64,000 nt of DNA from Catenovulum agarivorans DS-2 (GCF_000568405.1 NZ_ARZY01000007.1:1-64000), one strand, 5' to 3'; counted from the first letter of the stretch, positions 53,552-63,481 are shown. Translations and numbers: made by a program. The notes: generated by a model from the letters alone, not told the origin.

Positions 53552-54484
53552 GTGTTTAAGCAAATTTTTAATCGAAAAAAATCACAGAACAAATCATCAA
53601 CAAGCGAGTCGGACGATATCGAGGCATTTAAGCGTGTGCCGTCAACCCTTAATCGGCCGAGTACTAATGTCCGAAGCAATATTAAACATGTTGTTGCGGT
53701 TGGTTCTGGTAAAGGTGGGGTTGGCAAATCGAGTGTGAGTGTGAATTTGGCGCGCAGCTTAAACTGCTTAGGCTTCAAAGTTGGTGTATTGGACGCTGAT
53801 ATTTATGGACCATCTGTGCCAATTATGCTCGGTTTGCAACACCAGCAACCGGATGCAATTGATGGCAAATGGATGAAACCACCGACTAGCCAAGAGGGCA
53901 TTGTCAGCAACTCGATTGGTTATTTAGTACCAGCTGAAGATGCAGCAGTTTGGCGTGGCCCTATGGCGAGCCGAGCCTTGATGCAGTTATTTAATGAAAC
54001 CTTATGGGGTGAACTTGACTTCTTGATTGTTGATTTGCCACCGGGTACAGGTGATATTCAACTGACGCTCACTCAGCAAATGCCAGTTAGTTGTGCTGTG
54101 GTTGTAACAACGCCACAAAACATCGCGCTGGCTGATGCAGAAAAGGCGATTGCTATGTTTGCTAAACTTGATATTCAAGTTGCAGGTGTTGTTGAAAATA
54201 TGAGTTTATATACGTGTGCTGAATGTGGTCACAGTGAAGCTATTTTTGGTCAATATGGTGGGCAAAAGCTTCAGGAGAAGCATAAAGTTCCGCTGATCGC
54301 ACAATTACCATTAGATATAAAAATGCGCGAAACTATGGATAATGGAGACGGAACAGGGTTTAATAACGCACCTTATTTTGTCCACTTTGAACAAATGGCG
54401 TTAAAGTTGGTTGAACAATTATCAAAAATTCAGCCAGCCAAACAAGTTGGGCAACATATTCCCAGTATTCAAATAAAAGATTAG
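53552..54484 (+). CDS. apbC: Iron-sulfur cluster carrier ATPase ApbC/Mrp
   Basis: A 310-aa P-loop NTPase that carries Fe-S clusters. It has a deviant Walker A, VGSGKGGVGKSSVSVNLA (about 50-67), then LDADIYGPSVPIML, WRGPMASRALMQLF, LIVDLPPGTGDIQLTL and the cluster-binding CAEC motif followed by GHSEAIFG. The N-terminal DUF59 part seen in E. coli Mrp is missing or reduced to about 45 residues. It starts at GTG 53552. It diverges from metG and precedes dcd by 13 nt. Confidence 0.92.
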   Translation: MFKQIFNRKKSQNKSSTSESDDIEAFKRVPSTLNRPSTNVRSNIKHVVAVGSGKGGVGKSSVSVNLARSLNCLGFKVGVLDADIYGPSVPIMLGLQHQQPDAIDGKWMKPPTSQEGIVSNSIGYLVPAEDAAVWRGPMASRALMQLFNETLWGELDFLIVDLPPGTGDIQLTLTQQMPVSCAVVVTTPQNIALADAEKAIAMFAKLDIQVAGVVENMSLYTCAECGHSEAIFGQYGGQKLQEKHKVPLIAQLPLDIKMRETMDNGDGTGFNNAPYFVHFEQMALKLVEQLSKIQPAKQVGQHIPSIQIKD

Positions 54485-54497
54485 TTGAGCAGATTCC

Positions 54498-55091
54498 ATG
54501 CGATTATGTGATAAAGATATTATTGCCATGTTAGATGAAGGCAATATCAATATTCAACCTCGACCCGATGAAGATATGATCAGTGGTGTCAGTGTTGATA
54601 TTCGACTAGGCAATAAATTTAGAGTGTTTCAAGATCATGCCGCGCCATTTATTGATTTGAGTGGGCCTAAGCACGAGGTTAATAAAGCACTAAACTCAAT
54701 AATGTCAGATGAAATCGAAATCGCTGATGGAGAAGCTTTTTTCTTACATCCAGGAGAGTTGGCGTTGTCTATGACTCATGAATCAGTGACTTTACCTGAT
54801 AATATTGTTGGTTGGTTAGATGGGCGAAGTTCACTCGCGCGTTTGGGCTTGATGGTGCACGTAACGGCCCATCGCATCGATCCAGGCTGGTCTGGTCAAA
54901 TTGTATTGGAATTTTTTAATAGTGGTAAATTACCTTTAGCTTTAAGGCCTAAAATGAAAATAGGCGCATTAAACTTCGAGACTATGAGTGGCAGTGCATT
55001 ACGCCCATACAATAAACGCGAGGATGCTAAATATCGTGATCAAAGTGGTGCAGTCGCGAGCAGAATCAGCGAGGATGACAAATCGAGCTAA
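54498..55091 (+). CDS. dcd: dCTP deaminase
   Basis: A 197-aa trimeric enzyme that deaminates dCTP to dUTP for dTMP synthesis. It is canonical in sequence: [75 protein letters not shown] with the catalytic Glu further on in [17 protein letters not shown], and a [13 protein letters not shown] tail. It follows apbC by 13 nt. Its 3' end overlaps the convergent yvcK by 26 bp. Confidence 0.97.
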   Translation: MRLCDKDIIAMLDEGNINIQPRPDEDMISGVSVDIRLGNKFRVFQDHAAPFIDLSGPKHEVNKALNSIMSDEIEIADGEAFFLHPGELALSMTHESVTLPDNIVGWLDGRSSLARLGLMVHVTAHRIDPGWSGQIVLEFFNSGKLPLALRPKMKIGALNFETMSGSALRPYNKREDAKYRDQSGAVASRISEDDKSS

Positions 55092-55968
55092 TTAACTCGG
55101 TTAAAGCTTGGCGGAGCTTTTTTTCATCGTGGCGGTAGGTGACTTCGCAATCGGATAATTCTGCTTGTGCGTGTGCGCAAGCCACTGATTGTGACAGGCT
55201 AACCTGGCTGGTGGTTAATCCAGATAAAACACCATTGATAACTAATTCTGGTCTGCATTTTTGCAACCAAGTTAATCTTTCCTGCAAACTTGTGTGTTGG
55301 CACGCACCGTGTTCAACACCCAGGTTATCTATAAAAATGACTTGAGCATTTGATTTGGTTATTGCTTGATAGATATCGTCTACAAGCAGTGCTGGCATCA
55401 CACTGGTTAAAAAGCTGCCAGGTCCTAGCAATATCACATTGGCATTATAAATGGCTCTTAGTGCCCTTGAAGGTGCAGTCACGGTATCGGTTAACGACAA
55501 CGCATCAGGTAAGCAACTTTGGCTATCAATGGCTGTTTCTCCATGAATTTGTTGTTCGCCAAAGTGGCCGACTAAGTCTGTTGGTCTTTCCGTCATTGGG
55601 TAAAGCTTGCTTTCAATTTTTAACAAGCGCCGCACGATTTCCATAATCTCCACTGGTTTTACATCAAGTTGCTCCAATGCAAAAAATATTAGATTGCCTA
55701 AACAATGTTTATCGAGTTCACCACCATCAAAACGGTAGTTGAGCAACTTTGAGCCTAATTGACTTTGCGCTAAGTGAGCAATGCAATTTCTTAAATCTCC
55801 CCAAGCAATGGTATCGTTGTTTTCTCGCAATTTGCCTGTCGAGCCGCCATTATCTGTAGTGGCAACTATACCGGTTAAGTTTCCACCTAAATCCACAAAG
55901 GTATTCAGTACTTTTCCGAGTCCATGGCCGCCGCCAATAGCAACAATGTTTAGATACTTTAATTGCAT
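55066..55968 (-). CDS. yvcK: YvcK-family (CofD-like) protein
   Basis: A 300-aa protein of the gluconeogenesis-factor family related to 2-phospho-L-lactate transferase CofD (YbhK in E. coli). Signature stretches are [41 protein letters not shown] and [16 protein letters not shown]. In other bacteria members bind UDP-sugars and affect cell shape and carbon metabolism. ATG 55968 has GGA upstream. It overlaps dcd at the 3' end. Confidence 0.92.
   Translation of the reverse strand: MQLKYLNIVAIGGGHGLGKVLNTFVDLGGNLTGIVATTDNGGSTGKLRENNDTIAWGDLRNCIAHLAQSQLGSKLLNYRFDGGELDKHCLGNLIFFALEQLDVKPVEIMEIVRRLLKIESKLYPMTERPTDLVGHFGEQQIHGETAIDSQSCLPDALSLTDTVTAPSRALRAIYNANVILLGPGSFLTSVMPALLVDDIYQAITKSNAQVIFIDNLGVEHGACQHTSLQERLTWLQKCRPELVINGVLSGLTTSQVSLSQSVACAHAQAELSDCEVTYRHDEKKLRQALTELISSICHPR
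55103..55124 (+). terminator. Terminator of apbC-dcd, located inside yvcK
   Basis: AAAGCT (55103-55108), a 6-nt loop, then AGCTTT with seven T in all (55115-55124). It lies just beyond the dcd stop and within the last codons of the opposite-strand yvcK gene. Confidence 0.65.
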
Positions 55969-56242
55969 TCCTATCCAGTTGTCGATTACTTGAGTGGAGG
56001 GCCATTGTCGCTAGAAAGCTAATAAAATCAAGATAAAGGTTTGTATTTTTTCCAAGAGTTGACTTTAATCTAAGATAATTTACTTTTTATTTACAAGAGT
56101 CTGGCTTAAACAGTATTTTTGAGTTACTTTTAACTGGTCTAATCAGTATGTGAGCAGGTAATAACAACAATATTGCACAGAATTATTTACTAAATGTGTT
56201 GTTTGCCTGTTAACAATGCGGCCAAAAAAGCAGAGGAATAAA

Positions 56243-58711
56243 ATGCAGAAATTTAAACTTGGATTAGTCGCTTTTTCTATCGCCATGTTGGGCGCGTGCG
56301 ACAATGAAACGTTAGAAGACCGACAAAATAATTCAGACATTGAACCTGTTGTTGCTAAGTCGCGTGTTAGCTATGACCCAAGTGCGTCAGTGTTGTCTGT
56401 ACCAAACGATTTACTCTTTTCCGATACCCAAGATGGCACGCTGAATCTGCCTGTGGTGGATGCAAACGATTTTACCGATCCAACAGTGGCTTTGTCTTCA
56501 TTAGATGGTTGGTCGTATCAACAGCCTTTCGCGATTAATTTTGATTTACCTAAAGCTGCGGATGGATTGGATGAAACATCAGCACAAACGCCAGGTACTG
56601 TTAGAATTTTCAAAGCGATAATGGGTGGCTCGCAAGACCCTAATCATACTGAGTGTGCAAATGTGCCGCGAGGCGCTGCTTGTAAAATTGTTGCTGAATT
56701 AACATATGGCACGCACTTTGTTACTACAAAAGCCAACGAGCAAGCTATTGCGGTTGTACCGTTACAACCATGGGAAGCTGCCTCAACCTACATTGTTGCT
56801 GTGACCAACATGCTTGAAGATGGTCTGTCTCGACCGGTGGAGCCATCTGCGACCTATGTGACAGTTAGACAAAATATTAATACTCACCCGTTAGGGAGTG
56901 AATCACAGTTAGCATTACAGGGGGCTATTAATTCCTTTGAGGCTGCCATCTCAACTCAGGGGGTTGATGTCGACTCTGTGATCTTAACAGCAGCAGTTAC
57001 AACCCAATCAGCCACATCTTTAGTTGCGTTAAAAAAGTTAATGGTCAGTAATCCTGCCGCGATGCCAAGTATGGAACTACCTGTGTCGACTGGTTTAGAT
57101 GTAAAAACAGCGTTAAACCCACAATTAGACTCTTGTCAAAATATTTTAGGCAAAATACAAACTGGGACTGCAACCGCTACAGAGCAAAGTTTTGTTGGGT
57201 TTTGTGGCGCTCAGTTATATCAATCAAACATTACCTTACCTTATTTTAATGGTGTTGCCAGTACTGATAGTCCGTTGGGCGCAACTGGAGATGGCGCTTG
57301 GTGGCGTGCCATGTGTGATAGTGGCGTGATCTTGGCGGGTGCACAAGCCAGCGGGATTGACTTTTCAACGTTAACACCTGGTGCAAATGACAGTGCATGT
57401 CAGCAACTTGGTTTACGTGACTTAGGCTTAGATACTGAGCGTCATATCACTCAATACAACCCAGTTCCTGCGGTTAAAAGTCTAGTCGATACCAAAGTAC
57501 AAGTAACAGTGCCTGATAGCACGTACGTTAGTGTATTTAATCAAGCTCCGATGCAAATGCCAGAGAGTGGATGGCCAGTTGTAATATTGCAACATGGTAT
57601 CACCAGCAATAAAGAAAATATGCTAGCGTTGACAGCTGCTTTAAGTAAAGCAGGGTTTGCGACAGTAGCCATTGATATGGTTTTGCATGGTGAGCGTGGT
57701 TTTGATATCACTGGCGATGGAGAACTTGATGTCGTTGCCAGTAGTGACAAGGGGGCTGTCGCTTATATGAATTTACAGAATGGCCGCGCGATGCGAGACA
57801 ATATGCGCCAGAGTATTGTGGATTTACTGAGACTGCGCGCCGCAATTGCCAGTTTAGCTGGGCAGGAATTTGATGGACATAAATTAGATGTGAGTAATGT
57901 TTCGTTTGTCGGCCATAGTTTAGGTGGCATTGTAGGTGCAAGTTTTACCGCAATCGCCAATACCGACTTTGCGACGCTTGGTTCACAAGAGTTAACTCAA
58001 GCAGGGGCCGATGCGTTATTCAAGGTTAAAGCAAGCGTATTTGCTAATGCTTCTGGTGGGGTTGGCAACTTTTTATTAGATAGTGGTGCATTTGGCCGAT
58101 TTATTAAAGGCAGTGTATTACTGGCTGGTTTAACTGGCGATGATGCACAACTGGCTCGGCTTGCTCAGGGATACCTGCAACATCTAACTACGAATGGCGC
58201 TAATCCAGCTGCACTGAGCGCAACTGATCACAATCAATATTATGATGCCTATCTAGCGACACTAGATTCAGCTGAGGAAGCGTATTTAGCTGGTGTCATT
58301 ACTCAGTATGTGTTTGCAATACAAACCCTGTTAGATGAAGGCGACCCAAATCGTTATGCTGCTTGGTTGACTGCAAGTGGAACGCCAGTTTTACTAACAG
58401 AAATTTATGGCAATGGCCAAGACCCAGCGACTTGGGATCAAGTTATTCCTCCATTTGCGAGTAACTCACCAACAGCAGGTACCGAGCAATTCGCTCGATT
58501 ACTTGGAATTTCTGCTGTTACGGCAGACATCAGCGGCGACAATCCTGTATCTGGTTTAATTCGCTACAACACAGGTGGACACAGTTCGTTATTAGACCCA
58601 TCGGTTAATGCAAGTGTAACAACTGAGATGCAAACCAGTATTGCGACCTTCTTAATGTCTGGGGGAACCGAACTAGACATTAAAGAAGATTCAACTGTGG
58701 TTGTGAAGTAG
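56243..58711 (+). CDS. VolA/Pla-1-type surface lipase lipoprotein
   Basis: An 822-aa lipoprotein of the VolA/Pla-1/cef extracellular lipase family; VolA of Vibrio cholerae is a surface-exposed lysophospholipase. The signal peptide ends in lipobox MLGAC. The N-terminal conserved block SYDPSASVLSVPNDLLFSDT and Ig-like region follow (about 40-220). The lipase domain has QHGITSNKENMLAL (oxyanion), the nucleophile elbow VGHSLGGIVG (Ser about 558) and a late NTGGHSSLLDP with the catalytic His. Asp follows the lipid-bearing Cys; in enterics this favours inner-membrane retention, but the rule differs in other gammaproteobacteria. ATG 56243 with GAGGA is preferred to an upstream start at 56216. It ends at a long hairpin terminator. 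Confidence 0.9.
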   Translation: MQKFKLGLVAFSIAMLGACDNETLEDRQNNSDIEPVVAKSRVSYDPSASVLSVPNDLLFSDTQDGTLNLPVVDANDFTDPTVALSSLDGWSYQQPFAINFDLPKAADGLDETSAQTPGTVRIFKAIMGGSQDPNHTECANVPRGAACKIVAELTYGTHFVTTKANEQAIAVVPLQPWEAASTYIVAVTNMLEDGLSRPVEPSATYVTVRQNINTHPLGSESQLALQGAINSFEAAISTQGVDVDSVILTAAVTTQSATSLVALKKLMVSNPAAMPSMELPVSTGLDVKTALNPQLDSCQNILGKIQTGTATATEQSFVGFCGAQLYQSNITLPYFNGVASTDSPLGATGDGAWWRAMCDSGVILAGAQASGIDFSTLTPGANDSACQQLGLRDLGLDTERHITQYNPVPAVKSLVDTKVQVTVPDSTYVSVFNQAPMQMPESGWPVVILQHGITSNKENMLALTAALSKAGFATVAIDMVLHGERGFDITGDGELDVVASSDKGAVAYMNLQNGRAMRDNMRQSIVDLLRLRAAIASLAGQEFDGHKLDVSNVSFVGHSLGGIVGASFTAIANTDFATLGSQELTQAGADALFKVKASVFANASGGVGNFLLDSGAFGRFIKGSVLLAGLTGDDAQLARLAQGYLQHLTTNGANPAALSATDHNQYYDAYLATLDSAEEAYLAGVITQYVFAIQTLLDEGDPNRYAAWLTASGTPVLLTEIYGNGQDPATWDQVIPPFASNSPTAGTEQFARLLGISAVTADISGDNPVSGLIRYNTGGHSSLLDPSVNASVTTEMQTSIATFLMSGGTELDIKEDSTVVVK

Positions 58712-58724
58712 CATAGTGACATTC

Positions 58725-58773
58725 AAAGTGCCAAACTAAGGTCGGTCGATCCTAACTAAGTTTGGCACTTTTA
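58725..58773 (+). terminator. Long hairpin terminator after the VolA-type lipase
   Basis: AAAGTGCCAAACT (58725-58737) and AGTTTGGCACTTT (58759-58771) are exact 13-base complements, with a further short inner pairing TAAGG/CCTAA and a terminal T-run. Confidence 0.88.
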
Positions 58774-58859
58774 CGACTTTTACCACAAATAACCTTGATC
58801 CTGCCCAAAGATGACATATTATAAAAGTTACAGCGCAGCTGTTTATGAGGTAATCCAAT

Positions 58860-59306
58860 ATGTTGTCCAATTTATTTCATGATGTCGTTACAGGGCACCA
58901 GTACAGTAAAAAGTGGCCTGTTAAACCCCAGCTATACGCAATTTTCCCTGAGTGCAGAGTGATTAAAGCAACTCAGTTTGCCGTGATGGTATTGCCAATT
59001 ATTGCAATTGCCTCGTTCTGTTTGCAGATAGTCGTGTTAGGCTATGAGTTTATGCCACAAGCTTTAGCTATGGCGTGTTTAATTCTCAGTATGCCGCTAC
59101 AAGGCTATTACTGGTTAGGAAGACGCGCGCAGCAACCGTTACCGGTCAGTTTAGTTAATTGGTATGGACAACTTGAGGGCAAGCTGCTCGAACGTGGCGT
59201 AACGGTTGAAACTAACTCAGCAAAACTAAAATATGCGGATATGGCTACTCTCCTAAACTTGGCGTTTAAAGAGCTAGAAAAAGGCTGGTGGCAAGAATGG
59301 TTTTAG
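58860..59306 (+). CDS. yfbV: YfbV family (DUF412/UPF0208) membrane protein
   Basis: A 148-aa protein with two hydrophobic helices (about 40-85). The family pattern is visible: N-terminal LFHDVVTGHQYSKKWPVKP then LYAIFPECRVIKAT, QGYYWLGRRAQQPLP and LKYADMATLLNLAFKELEKG. In E. coli YfbV limits MatP-dependent constraints from the Ter macrodomain, and it is usually linked with ackA-pta. Here those genes are absent. It overlaps the convergent receiver gene by 4 bp. Confidence 0.92.
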   Translation: MLSNLFHDVVTGHQYSKKWPVKPQLYAIFPECRVIKATQFAVMVLPIIAIASFCLQIVVLGYEFMPQALAMACLILSMPLQGYYWLGRRAQQPLPVSLVNWYGQLEGKLLERGVTVETNSAKLKYADMATLLNLAFKELEKGWWQEWF

Positions 59307-59707
59307 CCAACAAACTTACAGCCCATGTTTTTTAGAGTGACGAATAGTTTTTTGGGTTGAAAAGGTTTTACCAAAAAACCTTTTGCACCAAGCAGCATAG
59401 CTTTTTTTACATTGTCAGCTGTGGAATGCGCGCTAATGATAGCGACTTGTGCTTTGGCGTCTTTAGCAAGTAGTTGTTCGAATACCTGCAGGCCGTCTTC
59501 TTCATCAAGCATAATATCAAGAAATACCAAATCTGGTTGTTCAGATGCATATTTACTTAACGTTTCATCTGCACAATCAGCTTCGACAAAACGGCTAAAC
59601 CCCATTTCTAACAGCATTTGGCGTAAGTAATCACGCATGATCCGACAATCATCAACTATCATTACTTTTTCACCGCGAAGAGGGGTTATTTTTTTGCTGT
59701 CGTTCAT
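59303..59707 (-). CDS. Stand-alone CheY-like receiver protein
   Basis: A 134-aa single-domain response regulator. It has acidic pocket DD at 19-20 (VMIVDDCRIMRDYLRQML), phospho-acceptor D64 in LVFLDIMLDEEDG, the conserved Ser in IISAHS and the Lys in GFLVKPFQPKKL. No output domain is attached, so it probably acts by protein contact or as a phosphorelay intermediate. Its start overlaps the last base of the hybrid kinase gene, indicating translational coupling; the Hpt domain of that kinase is the obvious phosphate donor. Confidence 0.93.
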   Translation of the reverse strand: MNDSKKITPLRGEKVMIVDDCRIMRDYLRQMLLEMGFSRFVEADCADETLSKYASEQPDLVFLDIMLDEEDGLQVFEQLLAKDAKAQVAIISAHSTADNVKKAMLLGAKGFLVKPFQPKKLFVTLKNMGCKFVG

Positions 59708-62337
59708 TAAGCTTCCTTGAAATTTGGTTTTTCAATGAGTAGTTTGATAATAGCCAACTTTTCTTCTACCAGATTCATGTTACAAGAATTCGCTGCTTGT
59801 TCAAGTTGAGCAGCTGGCATGGTTAACTGGTGATTACCGAAACTAGCACTGTTGCCTTTAAGCGTATGTGCAATAAGCGCCAGCTTTTGAAAATCTTGGT
59901 TGCCTGCTGCGCTTTGCAACTCTGTCAATTGACTTGGCAGTTTGCTGGTGAACTCATCAGCTAATTGCTGGACGCCTTGGCTATTTTTAAGGGTAGCTGC
60001 AATTTGGTCGAAGTCAATGGATTCACTGTCTCGAGCTTGATCTAGTAAATATTTTGCTAAGATTTCTAATAGCGCTGCAGAATCAATAGGTTTAGCGATA
60101 TGACCGTTGCAGCCCTGTTGCAAATAGTGAGTTATTTCTTCACGCATCACATTAGCTGTAACGGCAAGAATAGGCTGCTCAAAGCCGGTTTGTCGGATAA
60201 GTTGCGTGGCCTCTAATCCGCCCATAATCGGCATTTGCATGTCCATCAGGATTAAGTCATAGTCATGCACTAGGCTCTTTTCTAATGCCTCTTGGCCGTT
60301 ATTAGCGATATCTATCTTTATGTTTGTTGGTTCTAGTATCAGCTGGATAAGACGTTGGTTGTCTGTATTATCTTCAGCTAACAGAATACGAGCAGATGAA
60401 AAATCGAGTTTGGGTTTAGCTTTGTTGTTTGTTTGAGGTACAAGCTCAATGTTAGTAAGATTATTGACTGTCTGTTCAGACAAGTCCAATGTTAGGGTAA
60501 ATATAGAGCCTTGGCCTTCTTGACTTTTTACCGTTATTTTACCTGCTAAACATTCAGCTAAAGATTGGCTGACCGCTAAACCTAACCCTGTGCCGCCATA
60601 ATTTCGAGTGGTGCTAGAGTCCGCTTGGATAAATGGCTTGAATAACTTTTGCTGCACTGAATCAGACAGACCAATGCCAGTATCTTGTATACTGAATGAT
60701 AGGTTTTGGCTAAGGGGATTATAATCGATAGCAAACTCAACACTCCCTTGGTTGGTAAACTTAGCCGCGTTGGAGATTAAATTCATCAAAATTTGTTTTA
60801 ATCGTGTCGGGTCTGAGTTAAATGTTGCAGGCAGTGCTGGGGCTAATCTGACGTCAAATCGAATCGACTTTTGTTGGCATAATTTTTCGCCGATGTTAGC
60901 TAACTCAGTTACCATTTGACTTAAATCGATTGCAATAGATTCAACCTCTAATTTGCCCGATTCAATTTTCGATAAATCTAAAATATCGCTTAGCAGTGAC
61001 ATTAAATGGTTACTGCTGCTTAAGACTTTTTGCAACAGTTCTTCTCTTAGTTGGCCATTATTTTGATGGAGTAGGGCTTGTTCGGTAAAGCCACAAATAG
61101 CGGTCAACGGGGTTCTAATTTCATGGCTCATATTTGCCAAGAAGCGGCTTTTGAGCTCACTGGCTTGCTCTGCGATGATTCTTGCTTGGGTCAGTTCCTC
61201 GTTTGCACTTTGCAAAGCAAGTGTACGAGATTCTACTTTTTCTTCTAAGTGATCTTTGTAATCTTCTATGCTATTGCGTGCCTGTTTGATTGAATTGACC
61301 ATACGGTTGAATGATTCAAATAAACGGCCCATCTCGTCTTTACGATTGTTCGGCAGCCGCATCGCTAGTTTGCCAGAGGCAATTGATTTACTGGCAGCAT
61401 TTAACTGGGCAATAGGCTTTAGTATCAGTTTTTCTAGTGCAAAAAATGCTAACCAACTGGTTAGCAACATCGAGATTATAATAGTGTATAACATCACATA
61501 AGAAATATGTTTTGTAATGGCTAGCTCGTTAGACGGCACCGCGGTGGCTAATATAAACTCATCCCTTATAGACTTCTTTGCAATGATAAGATCTTGATCG
61601 TTAAAATAGGTTTGCAGTAACTTACTAGCGTTATTTTGCAATTGGTTGTGTAAGTATTTCGGCAGTTGCTTGCTCGGGTAATTAAAACTGGCAACTAAAA
61701 TCTCACCATTATGATCCGTAAGAATATTCAGCCCGTTGTCACCAACTGTGTTGTGAATGACATTGTGAATCGTTTCAGGGTTAACTTGAATGAGCAAATA
61801 GCCCCAATGCGACGCATCTGCTTGCTTTAACGAGCGTATCGCATACAAATTGGGAAACAGTGACTGGCGATTATCAAAAATAAACTGAAATTCCACATTC
61901 GGCTTTAACTTTTTAAACCAAGGGCGATTGGTTAACCATTGGTCGTTCATTGGACTGAAATCAGCCGCTAAGCGTGCATCAATGAGTCCATCTGCTCTAA
62001 CGAGTTGTATTTCAATTATCTTAGGGTATGACTGAATGTATTGGGCAAAGTTGTCTAAAACTTGTGGCAGCAACAGTGCATACCTTTGTTCGTCTTCAGA
62101 GCGTTTAATGTATTCGAACAAGCTTGAGTTTTTGCTGAGTAACTCTAAAACCGAATGTGTATCTGCAAAGTAATGTTTTAAGGTAAAGGCTTGTTGTTCT
62201 GCCTGATTATTTAGCCGATTGTTAAATTGGTGGCGGTTGTTGTCGACCGACATATAAATAGCGTACAAACCTATCCCTGCAATAGGTAACGCAACCAGTA
62301 TTAGTATGAGTGCAACTAATTTTTGGCTCAATTTCAT
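59707..62337 (-). CDS. Hybrid sensor histidine kinase with periplasmic Cache-like domain, REC and Hpt
   Basis: An 876-aa membrane kinase. TM1 is about 7-29. A large periplasmic sensor (about 30-277) resembles dCache (NRPWFKKL, YAIRSL and GYLLIQVNPE). TM2 is about 278-300, HAMP about 300-355, and a coiled coil links to HisKA (LANMSHEIRTPL, phospho-His405). HATPase has NLISNAAKF (N box), DTGIGLS and GGTGLGLAVS (about 520-590). REC has phospho-Asp699 in LILMDMQMP. Hpt at the C-terminus has His824 in AHTLKGNSASFG. It therefore contains a full His-Asp-His relay and can pass phosphate to the receiver encoded next. It overlaps the upstream PotD-like gene by 4 bp, which suggests that the binding protein delivers the ligand signal. 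Confidence 0.95.
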   Translation of the reverse strand: MKLSQKLVALILILVALPIAGIGLYAIYMSVDNNRHQFNNRLNNQAEQQAFTLKHYFADTHSVLELLSKNSSLFEYIKRSEDEQRYALLLPQVLDNFAQYIQSYPKIIEIQLVRADGLIDARLAADFSPMNDQWLTNRPWFKKLKPNVEFQFIFDNRQSLFPNLYAIRSLKQADASHWGYLLIQVNPETIHNVIHNTVGDNGLNILTDHNGEILVASFNYPSKQLPKYLHNQLQNNASKLLQTYFNDQDLIIAKKSIRDEFILATAVPSNELAITKHISYVMLYTIIISMLLTSWLAFFALEKLILKPIAQLNAASKSIASGKLAMRLPNNRKDEMGRLFESFNRMVNSIKQARNSIEDYKDHLEEKVESRTLALQSANEELTQARIIAEQASELKSRFLANMSHEIRTPLTAICGFTEQALLHQNNGQLREELLQKVLSSSNHLMSLLSDILDLSKIESGKLEVESIAIDLSQMVTELANIGEKLCQQKSIRFDVRLAPALPATFNSDPTRLKQILMNLISNAAKFTNQGSVEFAIDYNPLSQNLSFSIQDTGIGLSDSVQQKLFKPFIQADSSTTRNYGGTGLGLAVSQSLAECLAGKITVKSQEGQGSIFTLTLDLSEQTVNNLTNIELVPQTNNKAKPKLDFSSARILLAEDNTDNQRLIQLILEPTNIKIDIANNGQEALEKSLVHDYDLILMDMQMPIMGGLEATQLIRQTGFEQPILAVTANVMREEITHYLQQGCNGHIAKPIDSAALLEILAKYLLDQARDSESIDFDQIAATLKNSQGVQQLADEFTSKLPSQLTELQSAAGNQDFQKLALIAHTLKGNSASFGNHQLTMPAAQLEQAANSCNMNLVEEKLAIIKLLIEKPNFKEA

Positions 62338-63398
62338 GGTTTGTCCTGCGCCAGCTGCTTATGTGCGAATACAAGTTGTTTGTAAGTTATTTGAAAGTAA
62401 CGCTCGGTGCTGGGCGCAATAACTTGGTTCAATTGCACGTTTTTTGATAGTTTAGGATATAGAGTGTGATTTTGTCGAATCGACAGCGGCAGTTGTTTAT
62501 ACGCTGTTAAATTTGGCGTTGGATACTGTAATTGTTGTGCCAGTTCCAACGCATTTTTTGGCAAAAGTAAAAAATTAATAAATTGGTGTACGCTGTTTTT
62601 GTGCCTGCTTGCTTTGCTAATGGTTAAGCAGTCTAACCAAGCATTGGTGCCATCTGTTGGTTGAATAAATTCAAGGTCAGGATTGAGCGATTTGAGGTAT
62701 AGCGCATCACCATTGTAGGCCATTGAAATCCATATTTGTTCATTGTTTAGTCGATTTTCTTGTTCAAGGCTCAAAGCGCTAAAACTGTTAATGTGTGCCA
62801 AGTGCTTGTGGATCAGTGTGGCTGCCTGGTTAATTTCTTGCTGTTGATTGGAATGACTATTAAAGCCTGCGGCAATTAGCGCCATGGGGAGCAGCGTGCG
62901 CGAATCGTTGAGTAAATTTACTTTGCCAGAATATTGGGGCAACTGATTGAAAAAAACTCGCCACGAGGTGGGTGGTGAGGAGATGTATTTTTTATTGTAC
63001 AGTATGCCGATGGTGCCCCAAAAATATGGGATGCAATATTGCCCAAATTCGTTTGCTGCTTCATGCCACTTTGGTGATAGATGTTGTATGTTTGGTAGTT
63101 TGCTTTGTTGATAGGTCTCTAGCCAGCCTAGTTGAATATACATCGGCAGCCTGACTCTGCTGGTTAATATAACATCGTAACCATGTCCGCGGCTTAAATT
63201 AAGTAACTTGTCTCTTGCGTCATCAGAATCATAATAGACTTGTTTTACTTGAATATTTGACTGGCGATAGAACTCATCTAATACAGACTGAGAAATATAA
63301 TCAGGCCAAGTCAATAGCGTTATCTCTGCCGCCCGCAATGAAACCAAGCTGGTCAAGATAAATGTTAGTGCGACAGTGACAACTCGTTGCTTGAGCAT
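62334..63398 (-). CDS. PotD-like periplasmic substrate-binding protein, probable sensor partner
   Basis: About 354 aa. A signal peptide ends SLRA. The mature protein starts with EITLLTWPDYISQSVLDEFY, the usual opening of spermidine/putrescine binding proteins (PotD/PotF), and continues with YDSDDARDKLL, GYDVILTS, YCIPYFWGTIGILYNKK and ISMAYNGDALYL, which match ligand-pocket segments. No PotABC permease genes adjoin it. Instead it overlaps a hybrid kinase gene by 4 bp, an arrangement analogous to NspS-MbaA polyamine sensing in Vibrio. ATG 63398 (GGA 4 nt upstream) is preferred to TTG 63407. Polyamine binding is inferred from family, not shown. Confidence 0.86.
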   Translation of the reverse strand: MLKQRVVTVALTFILTSLVSLRAAEITLLTWPDYISQSVLDEFYRQSNIQVKQVYYDSDDARDKLLNLSRGHGYDVILTSRVRLPMYIQLGWLETYQQSKLPNIQHLSPKWHEAANEFGQYCIPYFWGTIGILYNKKYISSPPTSWRVFFNQLPQYSGKVNLLNDSRTLLPMALIAAGFNSHSNQQQEINQAATLIHKHLAHINSFSALSLEQENRLNNEQIWISMAYNGDALYLKSLNPDLEFIQPTDGTNAWLDCLTISKASRHKNSVHQFINFLLLPKNALELAQQLQYPTPNLTAYKQLPLSIRQNHTLYPKLSKNVQLNQVIAPSTERYFQITYKQLVFAHKQLAQDKP

Positions 63399-63481
63399 AA
63401 CGTCCAATTTGTTTGAAATTTAACTTGTTTGTTCAGTATATATAAGAATCAGTAAAGTTATAAATTTGTCCGATTATTTTT

